From an uncultured Gemmataceae bacterium (GTDB taxonomy: Bacteria > Planctomycetota > Planctomycetia > Gemmatales > Gemmataceae): a stretch of DNA of 14,948 nt. A program made the translations under genes and the position numbers. Positions 1-8,487 of this stretch are shown here, piece after piece (the first letter of the stretch is position 1; each line of letters opens with the position of its first letter). The notes beneath the pieces were generated by a model that was not told the DNA's origin, ran no database searches, and was given only the letters and a program-made list of their open reading frames with translations. The stretch spans positions 1 to 14,948 of the forward strand of contig CAKZUU010000034.1 of NCBI GenBank assembly GCA_937922175.1, written 5' to 3'.

Positions 1-3000
1 ACCCAGCGACGCTTCCGACTCGGCCAAGGCCAAATCCGGATAATTTTGCAGGTTGTTGGCGCCGGTGTCGGCATCGAGTTTGTCGTTGAAAGTGACGAAT
101 CCGCCGGTCGTTCCCAGGTCGATCCCGAGTTTGCCACTGCCATAGATACTGTTGCCAGAGATCCGGTTGCCAGTGGCGGGGCCGAGGCTGGTGACGACCG
201 CGATGCCATTGCCCTTGCTGTTGGCGATGATATTGCCCTCAGCCAATCCGACAGTGACGGCCTGGTCGACCGAGGTCAACGGCGTCGTGATACCGATGAA
301 GTTGTTTGACGACCCGTCGATCAAGATGCCCTCGGCATTCAAGCCGAGCGTCTTGTCTTCATTCACATCGGTGCCGATGTAGTTGCCTTGCACCACGTTG
401 CCCGTGCTGCCCAGAGAAATGAGCACGCCGTTCAGGGAGAACGTGCTATCGACATTCAACCGACGGTTGGCAATGGTGTTTCGGGCGCTGTCGACGTTGC
501 CGCCGATGAGGTTATTGTGGCTGGCTTCGATGCGGACACCATTTTGCCGGTTGTTTCGGATCGTGTTTCCTTGGACGGTGACCCGTTCCGAACCACCGGA
601 GATCTGCACGCCGTCGAGATTGCGCGTGATCAGGTTGCCGTTCAACGGTCCCGTCCCGCCGATCAATACATCGGTGCTGGCGTCGACTTGGACGCCGTCA
701 TCCAAATTGTCGAGGTCCCATTGAGTGGGCGCCGTCGCGCGCTGGGCGCCGATGCGGTTGTTCTGGATGAAGACGAAGCTGGAGCCTTTGAACACCGCGA
801 CGCCACGGCGATTGTTGCTGATGAGATTTCCACCACCCTGAGCCGGCGTACCGACAAAGATGTTCTTCGAGCCTTCGATCCGCACGCCATCTTCCGATTG
901 GAACGCCGGTTGGAAATCTTCTCGTAGGCCGAGGAGGATCGGAATCTTCGTACCCGTGAAGTTCGGACCGATGAAGTTGCCTTGGAGGGTCACGTCCTCG
1001 GAATTGACGATCATGACGCCATTCCGGTTGCTGCCGATCTTATTACCTTCCAGCGTTTGCGTTCCACCGATCAGGACGTTCTTCGAGGTGTTGATGTGGA
1101 CGCCATCCAGGAAGTTACCGAGGTTCGGGTACGTGCCGTCCGGCAGTTTGTTGACACCGAGTTGATTCCCTCGAACGAAGATCTTGTTCGAGTTATTCAG
1201 GACGGCAACACCGTGGCGGTTGCCGCCGATGATGTTGATGGCTTTCGTTCCACCACCACCGACGGTGACGTTGCTGGCGCCGTCGAGTTGGACGCCGTCC
1301 TCGACGTTGCCGAGTTTCTTATCACCGGCAAGGTTGATACCAATGCGGTTGTTGACAACGAACGAGCCCGACGAACCGGGGCCGACGATCCGCACGCCAT
1401 TGAGGTTGTTGGCCGAGATAAAGTTGGCTGCCGTCGTCGTGCTGCCGACTTGCGTGAATGGGGCGTTGTCCACCAAGACGCCATTGCCCGAGTTCGGCAA
1501 ACCTTTATCGCCCGCCGAATTCAAGCCAATGGTATTGCTCTGGATCTGATTATTCTTCGACGAGGCGCCCCTAATATGGACGCCGTTCTCGGTGTTCCCC
1601 GAGATCAGGTTGCCGGCTTGCAAATTCTGACCGCCGATCAGGTTGTCCGAGGAATCCTCAATGAAGACGCCATCTTGAGCATTCGGAATGGCGGTGCTGT
1701 CGCCGTCGTTGCCAATGAAGTTCCGCTGCACGCGGTTGGCGTTGCTCCCATTCCGGATATGGATGCCGGCCTTGTTGCTGCGGACGATCAAGTTGCCGGT
1801 ATTCACCGGGCTGGAGGTGAAACCACCGATCGTGTTTTGGCTGGCCCCGTTATCGATCAAAATGCCATCGGAAGCCACGCCGAACAGATCGCCAATCTTC
1901 GTCTGCTGCACCAGATTCTTGGTGGACAAAGCCCCGGTGATCGTGATGCCCGTACCGGCACCGATTTTGTTGATTTGCAGTCCTTGGCCCTTGTCGGCAC
2001 CCCCGATGATGTTCTCCGGCGAATTGTCGATGAGGATTCCACCCTTGACGAAGCCGCTGATCCCAGGAATCCCCGAAAAGCCTCCGGGGCCTTGGATATT
2101 CTGGATGTTCACGTTACCCTTGGCCGTGGCAATGGTGATGCCCACGCCGTTCTGACCGCTGATCTCCGGGAAGTTGCGAATGACGGTGAAGCCCGCGTTG
2201 GCACCTGGATTCAACAGCTTGTCGGCTGGCAGTTGGTTATCGCTGACAACGATGCCGTTGGTCGCATTCCGGAACCACAGCGAGTAGGCTTTGTCCGTCT
2301 TCGTGTCCGCGGGATATCCCGGTAACGGTTGATCCGCGGGCGACTGCGGCCAAGCCAATTGCGACCCATCGATCACCACCGTGTCGGTGATGTCCGGCAG
2401 GTTCGCGTCAATCAACACCACGCGGCTGTCGGCCTCGTGATTGAACACCGGGAAGCCCATCGTGTCGGTCGTGACCGTGACTTGCGGCGGGATAGCGAAG
2501 AAAATTCGATCGGTGCCGGGATGTTGATTCGCCAACTCGATGGCCCGAGCCAGGGTCATCGTGCCATTCAGCACGGTCTTGCCACCGCCTTTGGTCAGGT
2601 GGAACCCACCATCGTTGTTCACGACAAACGTGATGGGACCCAGGGTGTTGGCGTACATTGCCTTGGAAAATTCCGACGTGCTGTTCGTCGTCAAGTCCGT
2701 GGCTGTGGCCGTCGCCACCCACAACGGTTGCAGTACGATCGACGATGTAAACGAGAACGTGGCGTCGCCGGCCGCATCTGTCATGACGTCGATCGAGCCA
2801 AGGTAGAGCTTGCCTTGGCCGTATTCGACCGGCGTGCCGCTCGGATTCGGTTGATCTGTTCCGAAGAACTCGATCCGATAGGTCCGGCTTGGAGTGCTGT
2901 GGAGCTTCCCGGTGATGACCGTATTGCCGCCCGTCGCGTCCACCGACAAAAGCTCGGGATAATTCTGGGTGGTGTTCGCTCCGGCATCCGCATCCAACGG

Positions 3001-5436
3001 GTCGTTCAGATCAACGAAGGCCCCCGTCGTGTTCAGGTTGATACCCAAACCGGCAAACTTCCAGCTCCAGTTGCCGTAAATGCTGTTGCCCCACAGTCGG
3101 TTGCCATTCGCCGACCCAGGACCACCCGAATCTTCGACGACGACGATGCCGTTTTGCCAGTTGTACGCGATGACGTTGCCGTGCTCGACGCCGTCCGTGC
3201 TGAGATGTTTCGTCCCGCCGATCAAGTTGTTCGACGAACCGTCGATGACGATACCGCTGCCGCGGTTGCCGATCTCCCGATTATCGCTGGCATCGGTCCC
3301 GATGTAATTCTGCTGGACGACGTTATTCTTACTGCCCGCGACGATCAAGATGCCTTCGTTCTGGAAGCTGGCGCCGGCATACTTCTTGGCATTGGCGATG
3401 GTGTTGCCCGCCTTGGCGACCCCGCCACCGATCGTGTTATCCTCGCTGCCTTCGAGGCGGATACCGCTGGCCGCATTATTCCGGATCAAGTTGCCCTGGA
3501 TGGTGGTAAGGGTCGAATTCAGCAGGTAGACACCGTTCAGGTTCTTGGCGAAAGTGTTTCCGGTTTGAGCGGCGGTCCCGCCGATGGTAACTTTGGTGCT
3601 ACCTTCGACAAACACGCCGTTTCCGGAGTTCCCCAGATCGGGCACCTTGGAAGCGTCATTCTGCGTCCCGATGCGGTTGTTCTGAATCCGAACGTCGAAC
3701 GAATTATTGCGGACGTGGATGCCATGTCCCAGATTCCGACTGATCAGGTTGCCGGCCAATGTTCCCGGCGTACCGATCAAGATGTCGGACGAATCATCGA
3801 CGACCACACCGCTGTCGTTGTTCGGATCGGGCTGATCCGAGGAATCATCACCGAGCACATTTGTCCCGATGAAATTCCCTTGCAAGGTGATTGTCGCCGC
3901 TTTGGTCATGTGCACGCCGATCCGGTTACCCGAGATGACGTTGCCCATGCCCGAGAGCGTACCTCCTATTACGACGTTGTTCGAGTTGTCGATGCGAACG
4001 CCATCAAGTTGGTTCGGGATGGGGTTGTACTTCGATCCCGCCAGGAAGAAGCCGATGTGGTTACCGAGGATCGTGATTTTGCTGGAGTTATTCAGAACGT
4101 GAATGCCGTGCTGGTTGCCACCGATCGAATTGCGGGCACTGGCGGCTGATCCGCCGACGGTAACTTTGGTGGTGTTATTCAAGACGATGCCGTCGCCACC
4201 GTTGGGCACCGCCGCGGCACCGGCGGCATTGATGCCAATGCGATTGTTGACGACCACCGTGCCTTGCGCACCGGAACCTATGATCAGCACGCCATTCAGC
4301 ACGTTTCCTGAAATCAGGTTGAAGCTCGACGAGGCACTTCCCAACTTCGTATTAGGGGCATTGTTGATCACGACGCCATAGGCCGTATTCGCAATCGCGC
4401 CGCTGCCATCCTGAGTGGTGCCGATGAAATTGGCCTGAATGAGATTGTTCGAGCTCGTGGCATCCTGGACGGTGATCCCGGAGCCGAAATTGCCCGAGAC
4501 GACATTCCCGCCATTCAGGACGCCGATAACGTTGTTGGACGACCCATTCTTGACGAGAATACCACCTTGGAGATTCCCCTTCGAATTGACACCGTTGTTT
4601 CCAATCAAGTTTCGGACGATGGTATTGCCGCTGGCGTTATCGAGATGGACGCCTCGGCCCAGGTTCCGGACAATCTGGTTCCCGACTGATGATCCACCGA
4701 TGAAATTGTTGGATGCCTTGTTTTCCAAACGCACGCCATCGCCCGCGTTGCTGTCGATGACGGCGTTTTGAAGAATATTGTTGGTGGAGCCAACACCGGT
4801 AATTCGGACGCCGTTGCCGTTGTTACCATTCGTGGGCGAACCGATACTGATGTTCTCTCCGGCGTTCGGCCCGCCGATCGTGTTGCCGGCGGAATCGCTG
4901 ATGAGGATGCCATCACCGTCGATGTTGAAAATGCCGATGCTGTGCAAAACGACGCCGCCGCCCGGGGCGGAAATCTTGATGCCCCACTCGCCGGAGGCAC
5001 TGAACAACTTGTTCGTGTCCGTGATGCTGAGGGTTTTGAAAAAGGAACCTTCGCCGCCCGCCGCGATGTGGAAACCATTGACCACGTCACCCAGAAATTT
5101 GCTTCGCAGATTGACGGTGACACCGGAGCCGCCGTCGATGGTCACCTGATCGGTGATCGCGGGCAATGGGCCAGAACCACCGTTCTCGACGAAAACGGTC
5201 GAAATGCCGGTATCGAAGTTGATCAGGTCCGGACCGGGGTTGGCATTCGCCAAGGTGATTGCATCTTGCAGCGTTATTTTGCCCGGGGGTGTTGCTGCGG
5301 AACCATCCCAGTTGACCGTGAAGATCGCCGGCGTGCTCCGCTCCTCGAGGCGCTCGGTACGAAGCCGAGTGTTGTCTTTGCGTCGGTTCTTTCTGCCGGT
5401 GAGTCGAAGCCAGTTGGTCAGCCGAGTGATGCCCAT
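1..5436 (-). CDS. Giant right-handed beta-helix surface-type protein, C-terminus beyond the window (1812 codons visible)
   Basis: The frame runs without a stop from an ATG at 5436 to the window edge, so the C-terminus is missing. The start is backed by AGGAG 10 nt upstream. The N-terminus is basic, with no hydrophobic signal peptide, and carries RLEERSTPA at residues 29-37, like the LEPR/LEDR-xxPA segment of planctomycete exported proteins. Residues 53-76 resemble a CSLREA-type domain (ITLQDAITLANANPG). Residues ~160-815 are beta-helix rungs of NosD/parallel-beta-helix style: repeated N-x-I-G-G, GN-x-I-S-GN, NG-V-x-I and GNFIGT. Residues ~824-925 form a linker containing QNYPEL and RIEFF, a common closing segment in such proteins. 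A second block then repeats the plan (ANQHPGTDRI near 970, rungs ~1100-1790, QNYPDL near 1798). It is probably an extracellular structural, adhesive or polysaccharide-binding protein. No catalytic site or anchor is visible. The family call is firm; the function is unknown. Confidence 0.9.
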   Translation of the reverse strand, partial: MGITRLTNWLRLTGRKNRRKDNTRLRTERLEERSTPAIFTVNWDGSAATPPGKITLQDAITLANANPGPDLINFDTGISTVFVENGGSGPLPAITDQVTIDGGSGVTVNLRSKFLGDVVNGFHIAAGGEGSFFKTLSITDTNKLFSASGEWGIKISAPGGGVVLHSIGIFNIDGDGILISDSAGNTIGGPNAGENISIGSPTNGNNGNGVRITGVGSTNNILQNAVIDSNAGDGVRLENKASNNFIGGSSVGNQIVRNLGRGVHLDNASGNTIVRNLIGNNGVNSKGNLQGGILVKNGSSNNVIGVLNGGNVVSGNFGSGITVQDATSSNNLIQANFIGTTQDGSGAIANTAYGVVINNAPNTKLGSASSSFNLISGNVLNGVLIIGSGAQGTVVVNNRIGINAAGAAAVPNGGDGIVLNNTTKVTVGGSAASARNSIGGNQHGIHVLNNSSKITILGNHIGFFLAGSKYNPIPNQLDGVRIDNSNNVVIGGTLSGMGNVISGNRIGVHMTKAATITLQGNFIGTNVLGDDSSDQPDPNNDSGVVVDDSSDILIGTPGTLAGNLISRNLGHGIHVRNNSFDVRIQNNRIGTQNDASKVPDLGNSGNGVFVEGSTKVTIGGTAAQTGNTFAKNLNGVYLLNSTLTTIQGNLIRNNAASGIRLEGSEDNTIGGGVAKAGNTIANAKKYAGASFQNEGILIVAGSKNNVVQQNYIGTDASDNREIGNRGSGIVIDGSSNNLIGGTKHLSTDGVEHGNVIAYNWQNGIVVVEDSGGPGSANGNRLWGNSIYGNWSWKFAGLGINLNTTGAFVDLNDPLDADAGANTTQNYPELLSVDATGGNTVITGKLHSTPSRTYRIEFFGTDQPNPSGTPVEYGQGKLYLGSIDVMTDAAGDATFSFTSSIVLQPLWVATATATDLTTNSTSEFSKAMYANTLGPITFVVNNDGGFHLTKGGGKTVLNGTMTLARAIELANQHPGTDRIFFAIPPQVTVTTDTMGFPVFNHEADSRVVLIDANLPDITDTVVIDGSQLAWPQSPADQPLPGYPADTKTDKAYSLWFRNATNGIVVSDNQLPADKLLNPGANAGFTVIRNFPEISGQNGVGITIATAKGNVNIQNIQGPGGFSGIPGISGFVKGGILIDNSPENIIGGADKGQGLQINKIGAGTGITITGALSTKNLVQQTKIGDLFGVASDGILIDNGASQNTIGGFTSSPVNTGNLIVRSNKAGIHIRNGSNANRVQRNFIGNDGDSTAIPNAQDGVFIEDSSDNLIGGQNLQAGNLISGNTENGVHIRGASSKNNQIQSNTIGLNSAGDKGLPNSGNGVLVDNAPFTQVGSTTTAANFISANNLNGVRIVGPGSSGSFVVNNRIGINLAGDKKLGNVEDGVQLDGASNVTVGGGGTKAINIIGGNRHGVAVLNNSNKIFVRGNQLGVNKLPDGTYPNLGNFLDGVHINTSKNVLIGGTQTLEGNKIGSNRNGVMIVNSEDVTLQGNFIGPNFTGTKIPILLGLREDFQPAFQSEDGVRIEGSKNIFVGTPAQGGGNLISNNRRGVAVFKGSSFVFIQNNRIGAQRATAPTQWDLDNLDDGVQVDASTDVLIGGTGPLNGNLITRNLDGVQISGGSERVTVQGNTIRNNRQNGVRIEASHNNLIGGNVDSARNTIANRRLNVDSTFSLNGVLISLGSTGNVVQGNYIGTDVNEDKTLGLNAEGILIDGSSNNFIGITTPLTSVDQAVTVGLAEGNIIANSKGNGIAVVTSLGPATGNRISGNSIYGSGKLGIDLGTTGGFVTFNDKLDADTGANNLQNYPDLALAESEASLG

Positions 5437-5970
5437 AGGAAAGGGACTCCTACGAATGATTCCCCTTGCACCGGAGCAGGCCAGCGCAAGACCGTTTGAT
5501 CAAATACTCTTAGGTGGTTCATCCTATCGTTCGGCTCGGCCCGATCATCCCGCGGGCCGTCGCAGAGACCACGTCGCAATAGAGTGTAACCCACCCGGGG
5601 CGGTTCAGCTGACGAAACCTGCGCAAATTCCCATGCTAGATGGCCAGAATGATCGGATTAAATGTGTCCTCATCTTTCTGTCGCTTGGCCGTCTTTCTGG
5701 GGATCGACGAATTGTCCGATTTCGCCGCCTCTTCTGTCCTACGCGCCCCCTCTTCCTGGAAGCACGACCCTTCTAACCTTTACATGACGAACAACTCAGG
5801 CTCAGGGATTTCTTCTTGTTCCTCACTTTTTTCTTCCGACCGGTACCGCCCCCAAAAGCCTCATTTATTTCTGAACGCGCCACCACCGGTCAAGTTCCGC
5901 ATTCTGTTGCCCGAAACCTGGCGATTCGACCAGGCCGTCGGAAATCGGCCGCCTTGCCAATGGCTGTTCA
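5437..5970. other. Intergenic region between the TPR-sulfotransferase and the beta-helix gene
   Basis: This 534-bp stretch should hold the 3' end of the sulfotransferase transcript and the promoter of the beta-helix gene. I see no tRNA, no clear hairpin-plus-T-run terminator and no convincing sigma-70 promoter. On the minus strand about 5640-5850 is purine-rich. One minus frame is open at 5636-5779 (47 codons) and at 5780-5860 (26 codons), separated by a TAA. Neither stretch has a usable start: the first has none, and the second has only an ATG directly before its stop and a TTG three codons earlier. They encode charged, Glu/Lys-rich peptides. They may be decayed coding sequence or a by-product of purine bias, so I do not call a gene. 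Confidence 0.6.
5447..5451 (-). promoter_or_regulatory. Ribosome binding site of the beta-helix gene
   Basis: AGGAG on the minus strand lies 10 nt upstream of the ATG at 5436. It is the only good Shine-Dalgarno match near the 5' end of the long open frame and it fixes the start. I found no convincing -35/-10 pair upstream. Confidence 0.6.
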
Positions 5971-8145
5971 TCACCCAGGATTCTCGATTGCGGCCCACAA
6001 TCCCGACAACGCCGACTCGTAATGCCGCCACCTCCCTACTGAACGCTGGTAGATCGGTTGACGAACTTGGGCCACGCTGGCCGTCTTCACATAACGCCGA
6101 CTCTGATGGAATTCTAAACAGGCCGCGTCCCATTTCAGCCCCAACGCTTGCACCAACTTGCGACTTTCCGCCTCCGGATTCGCCACCAATTTTTCGTAGT
6201 CCAGATCGTGCCAGCGGGTTGGCAAGACACGGCCCCAGTGTTCCATCAGGCGCCGATAGCCACGGATTCGGCCCGCAATGTGCTCGATGTCGTTCGTCCA
6301 CCGCACATGAGCAAAATTCGTCATCCAGCACGACAACGCCACGTCCCGAACGTCCCGCCGACAATGAATGATCCTTGCTTGCGGAAACATCGTGACGATC
6401 CAACCCAAGAGGGTGTAATTCTCCGGCATCTTGTCCACGACACGCAAGGCCGACCCGCCGTCGAGTTTGTTCAACTGCTCCTCGTGCCAACGGGCGGCTT
6501 GGTGCACCACGTCGCGAGTGAGCCGCTCCACGAAATCGAGTTCTTCCGCGTTGCCCCCGACTTCTTGTGCGGCTCGCACGAACGCCTGGTGGGCGAAACG
6601 ACGTTCACCGGCTCCATGCACCTGCGGATGGCTCGCTAGAATTTGCTCCACCAAGGTGGTCCCCGATCGCGGCAGTCCGACAATGAACACGGGACGCTCG
6701 GTCTCTCGACCCCAACCGCGAGTTCGCGCGAAAAATCGATCGTCAAACGCACGAATGATTCGCTCGACATAGTCGCTCCAGGCACGCGGATCATACTGTT
6801 GCCCTTTCGCCTGGCGGTATTCGTTGGCCAAGGCATTCCCTCGGGCCAGGTGCTCCGCCGCTTCCGCAAATTCCTCCCGCGCATCGGCGACCGACGCCCA
6901 GGCGAAATGAGCCGCAATCCGCTGCGTCGGTGGCAACGGGATTTGCACCACCCGGCCGAGAGCTTCCGTCTCTTCGGGAGTGAGTTTCTCGCGACGGATC
7001 CGGGCCAACTCGATCAAAGCGGAGGCGTAATTCGGTTCGAGCCGCAAAGCTTGCCGGCAAACGTCAACGGCTGCCTCCAAATCGCCGGCCGTCGCCAACA
7101 TCCCGGCCAGGATCACCCTTGGATCGGCCTTGTTCGGTTCTCGGTCGATGGCGGATTTTAACACCTCAATGGCCCGATCGACCTCGCCCACCTCCCACAG
7201 AGATTGGGTCAGCCCGACATGAAATCCGCCGCTCGGATCAAGCGACATCGCTTTTTCGTACAGCGGGATCGCTTCTTCATGGCGGTCGGCCTCGCGGCGA
7301 ACATCTGCCAGGCCGTGGATCGCGGCGGGAAAGTCGGGTTGGCGTTTCAGCACCTCCTGGAAACAGTTCTCCGCCTCCGTCAGTCGTCCCATCCCCAGAA
7401 AGGCCTGGCCAAGATTGACGGCCAACTGCACGTCATTCGGTGCGACTTCCAGTCCTTTGCGGAAAGCGTCGGCGGCCTCGGCATCGCGCCCTTGCCGGAT
7501 GAGGCACGTGCCGTAGTTCAACCATCCTGCCGATACCTGCGGGGCCAGCTCCGTCGCACGACGCAAATGAGGTTCGGCCTCCCATGGTTTCCCCCGCGTC
7601 AACAACATGGTCCCCAGACCGAGATGCGCCCCTGCGTCGTTGCCGTCTCGGCCCAACGCCTCCTGAAAGGCCATCAACGCCTCATCGAATCGGCCCGCCT
7701 CCCGATACAGGTTTCCCAAAGCCTGTGGCCCCCGACTGTCGAAGGGATGATCCGCCCCCATCTGCAACAGCGTCGCTTCCGCTTCCTCCCTCTCACCCAG
7801 CGCTTGCAGTGACAGTGCCAACGCCAACTGCGCCTCGGCGAGTCGGGGCCGCCGATCCAAGGCGATCCTCGCCGCATCGACCGCTTCTCCGTGACGCCCC
7901 AAGGCACGCAACGCCGACGCCAAATTGACGAAAAAATGCGGCTGGTTCGGCGTCATCTGAATGGCCCGACGGATCAATTCCACCGCTTTCTCCGCATGAC
8001 CTTTTTGGTGCCACACCACACCCAGCAAGTTCAGACTGTCGGCATGCCACGGATTCTCTTGCAAGATCTCCACGTACAGCCGTGCCGCTTCGTCCAATCG
8101 GCCCGATCGGTGCAGGGCCAATGCTTCTTGAAATCGATCCGTCAT
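5971..8145 (-). CDS. TPR-repeat sulfotransferase (724 aa)
   Basis: Two-part protein. Residues 1 to ~390 are about ten tandem tetratricopeptide repeats of ~34 residues (for example GRLDEAARLYVEILQENP, GRFDEALMAFQEAL). Residues ~484-720 are a PAPS-dependent sulfotransferase domain of the protein-tyrosine-sulfotransferase-like bacterial family. The 5'-phosphosulfate loop is FIVGLPRSGTT (487-497). GAGE follows, with E514 at the place of the catalytic Glu of TPSTs. The 3'-phosphate-binding pair is R597 and S605 in RRDVRDVALS. VDKMPENY (570-577) is typical of the family. Such enzymes move a sulfuryl group from PAPS to a hydroxyl acceptor; the acceptor here is unknown, and the TPR part probably binds the partner. 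There is no signal peptide or membrane segment, so it is probably cytoplasmic. The ATG at 8145 gives a complete first TPR; its Shine-Dalgarno is weak (GAGAG). It is transcribed alone, with gaps of 534 bp downstream and 342 bp upstream. Confidence 0.93.
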   Translation of the reverse strand: MTDRFQEALALHRSGRLDEAARLYVEILQENPWHADSLNLLGVVWHQKGHAEKAVELIRRAIQMTPNQPHFFVNLASALRALGRHGEAVDAARIALDRRPRLAEAQLALALSLQALGEREEAEATLLQMGADHPFDSRGPQALGNLYREAGRFDEALMAFQEALGRDGNDAGAHLGLGTMLLTRGKPWEAEPHLRRATELAPQVSAGWLNYGTCLIRQGRDAEAADAFRKGLEVAPNDVQLAVNLGQAFLGMGRLTEAENCFQEVLKRQPDFPAAIHGLADVRREADRHEEAIPLYEKAMSLDPSGGFHVGLTQSLWEVGEVDRAIEVLKSAIDREPNKADPRVILAGMLATAGDLEAAVDVCRQALRLEPNYASALIELARIRREKLTPEETEALGRVVQIPLPPTQRIAAHFAWASVADAREEFAEAAEHLARGNALANEYRQAKGQQYDPRAWSDYVERIIRAFDDRFFARTRGWGRETERPVFIVGLPRSGTTLVEQILASHPQVHGAGERRFAHQAFVRAAQEVGGNAEELDFVERLTRDVVHQAARWHEEQLNKLDGGSALRVVDKMPENYTLLGWIVTMFPQARIIHCRRDVRDVALSCWMTNFAHVRWTNDIEHIAGRIRGYRRLMEHWGRVLPTRWHDLDYEKLVANPEAESRKLVQALGLKWDAACLEFHQSRRYVKTASVAQVRQPIYQRSVGRWRHYESALSGLWAAIENPG

Positions 8146-8269
8146 CGTATCGGCTCTCGTCCTGGAAATCGTCCTGACCCCCCAATGACGGCAACTACCA
8201 CTTCCCGTCGGGTCCTCGACCTCAGTCTACTTAAACCATGACCCTACTGAGAATCCCATACGGGAAATG

Positions 8270-8283
8270 CCGCTCTTGAGCGG
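8270..8283. repeat. Short inverted repeat, possible operator dyad
   Basis: CCGCTC and GAGCGG form perfect 6-bp arms around a 2-nt centre. A loop of 2 nt is too small for a good RNA hairpin, so a DNA-binding dyad is more plausible than a terminator. A smaller dyad lies 5 bp to the left. It may be chance. Confidence 0.3.
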
Positions 8284-8422
8284 TCGCCTCCGTCCTCTGG
8301 CCGTCCTTTGAGGCATGTCGCGGCAAGAAACCACTTTGGTCTTCGTTTTCCACTCGTTCGACGACACCTACCGATCCTTGACGGTCGGCGCGAGTGTCGA
8401 GCCGAATGGAATGCAACCCATC

Positions 8423-8452
8423 TTGAGCCGATTCGTTTGTTTCGGATAAACT
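8423..8452 (+). promoter_or_regulatory. Candidate sigma-70 promoter of the GT87 gene
   Basis: TTGAGC (8423-8428, 4 of 6 to TTGACA) is followed by an 18-nt spacer and TAAACT (8447-8452, 4 of 6 to TATAAT). It would start transcription about 30 nt before the ATG at 8488. The match is modest and planctomycete promoters are poorly defined, so this is a suggestion only. Confidence 0.25.
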
Positions 8453-8487
8453 CTTGGGCCGACGACGAAACTTCGACGAGAACGAGC

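Larger units (their letters stand above)
8146..8487. other. Divergent intergenic region (sulfotransferase / GT87 gene)
   Basis: These 342 bp separate two divergently transcribed genes and should carry both promoters. Two short dyads sit next to each other: TCCC-ATAC-GGGA around 8254-8265 and CCGCTC-TT-GAGCGG at 8270-8283. A possible plus-strand promoter lies at 8423-8452. No RNA gene is apparent, and the short open frames here have no coding character. Confidence 0.55.

Noticed and set aside
982..4149. Two long plus-strand frames (447 and 606 aa) with repeated Asp/Val-rich units
   Set aside because: They are exact codon-aligned antisense of the minus-strand beta-helix gene. The repeated units mirror its N-x-I-G-G rungs, and the minus frame has clear family motifs and a ribosome site.
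1..5340. Periodic DNA similarity that could suggest a repeat array or CRISPR
   Set aside because: The repeats are degenerate, in coding register and vary in spacing; they reflect protein rungs. No conserved repeat-spacer pattern is present.
5583..5588. TACACT as a -10 element for the beta-helix gene
   Set aside because: No -35-like hexamer at a suitable distance, and it lies about 150 bp from the start codon.
5823..5864. A dnaX-like slippery heptamer (A AAA AAG) in register with a 13-codon ATG frame on the minus strand
   Set aside because: The host frame is tiny and has no ribosome site. The -1 product is only a short basic peptide, and the acidic frame nearby is in the +1 register, so no recoded gene results.
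5861..6490. Minus-strand 209-aa frame at the 3' end of the sulfotransferase gene
   Set aside because: Out-of-frame shadow of the sulfotransferase. Composition is Arg/Gly/Ser-rich without motifs.
8308..8487. 60-residue N-terminal extension of the GT87 protein from a TTG start
   Set aside because: The added residues are not hydrophobic and look like translated intergenic sequence. The ATG at 8488 sits just before the first membrane segment.
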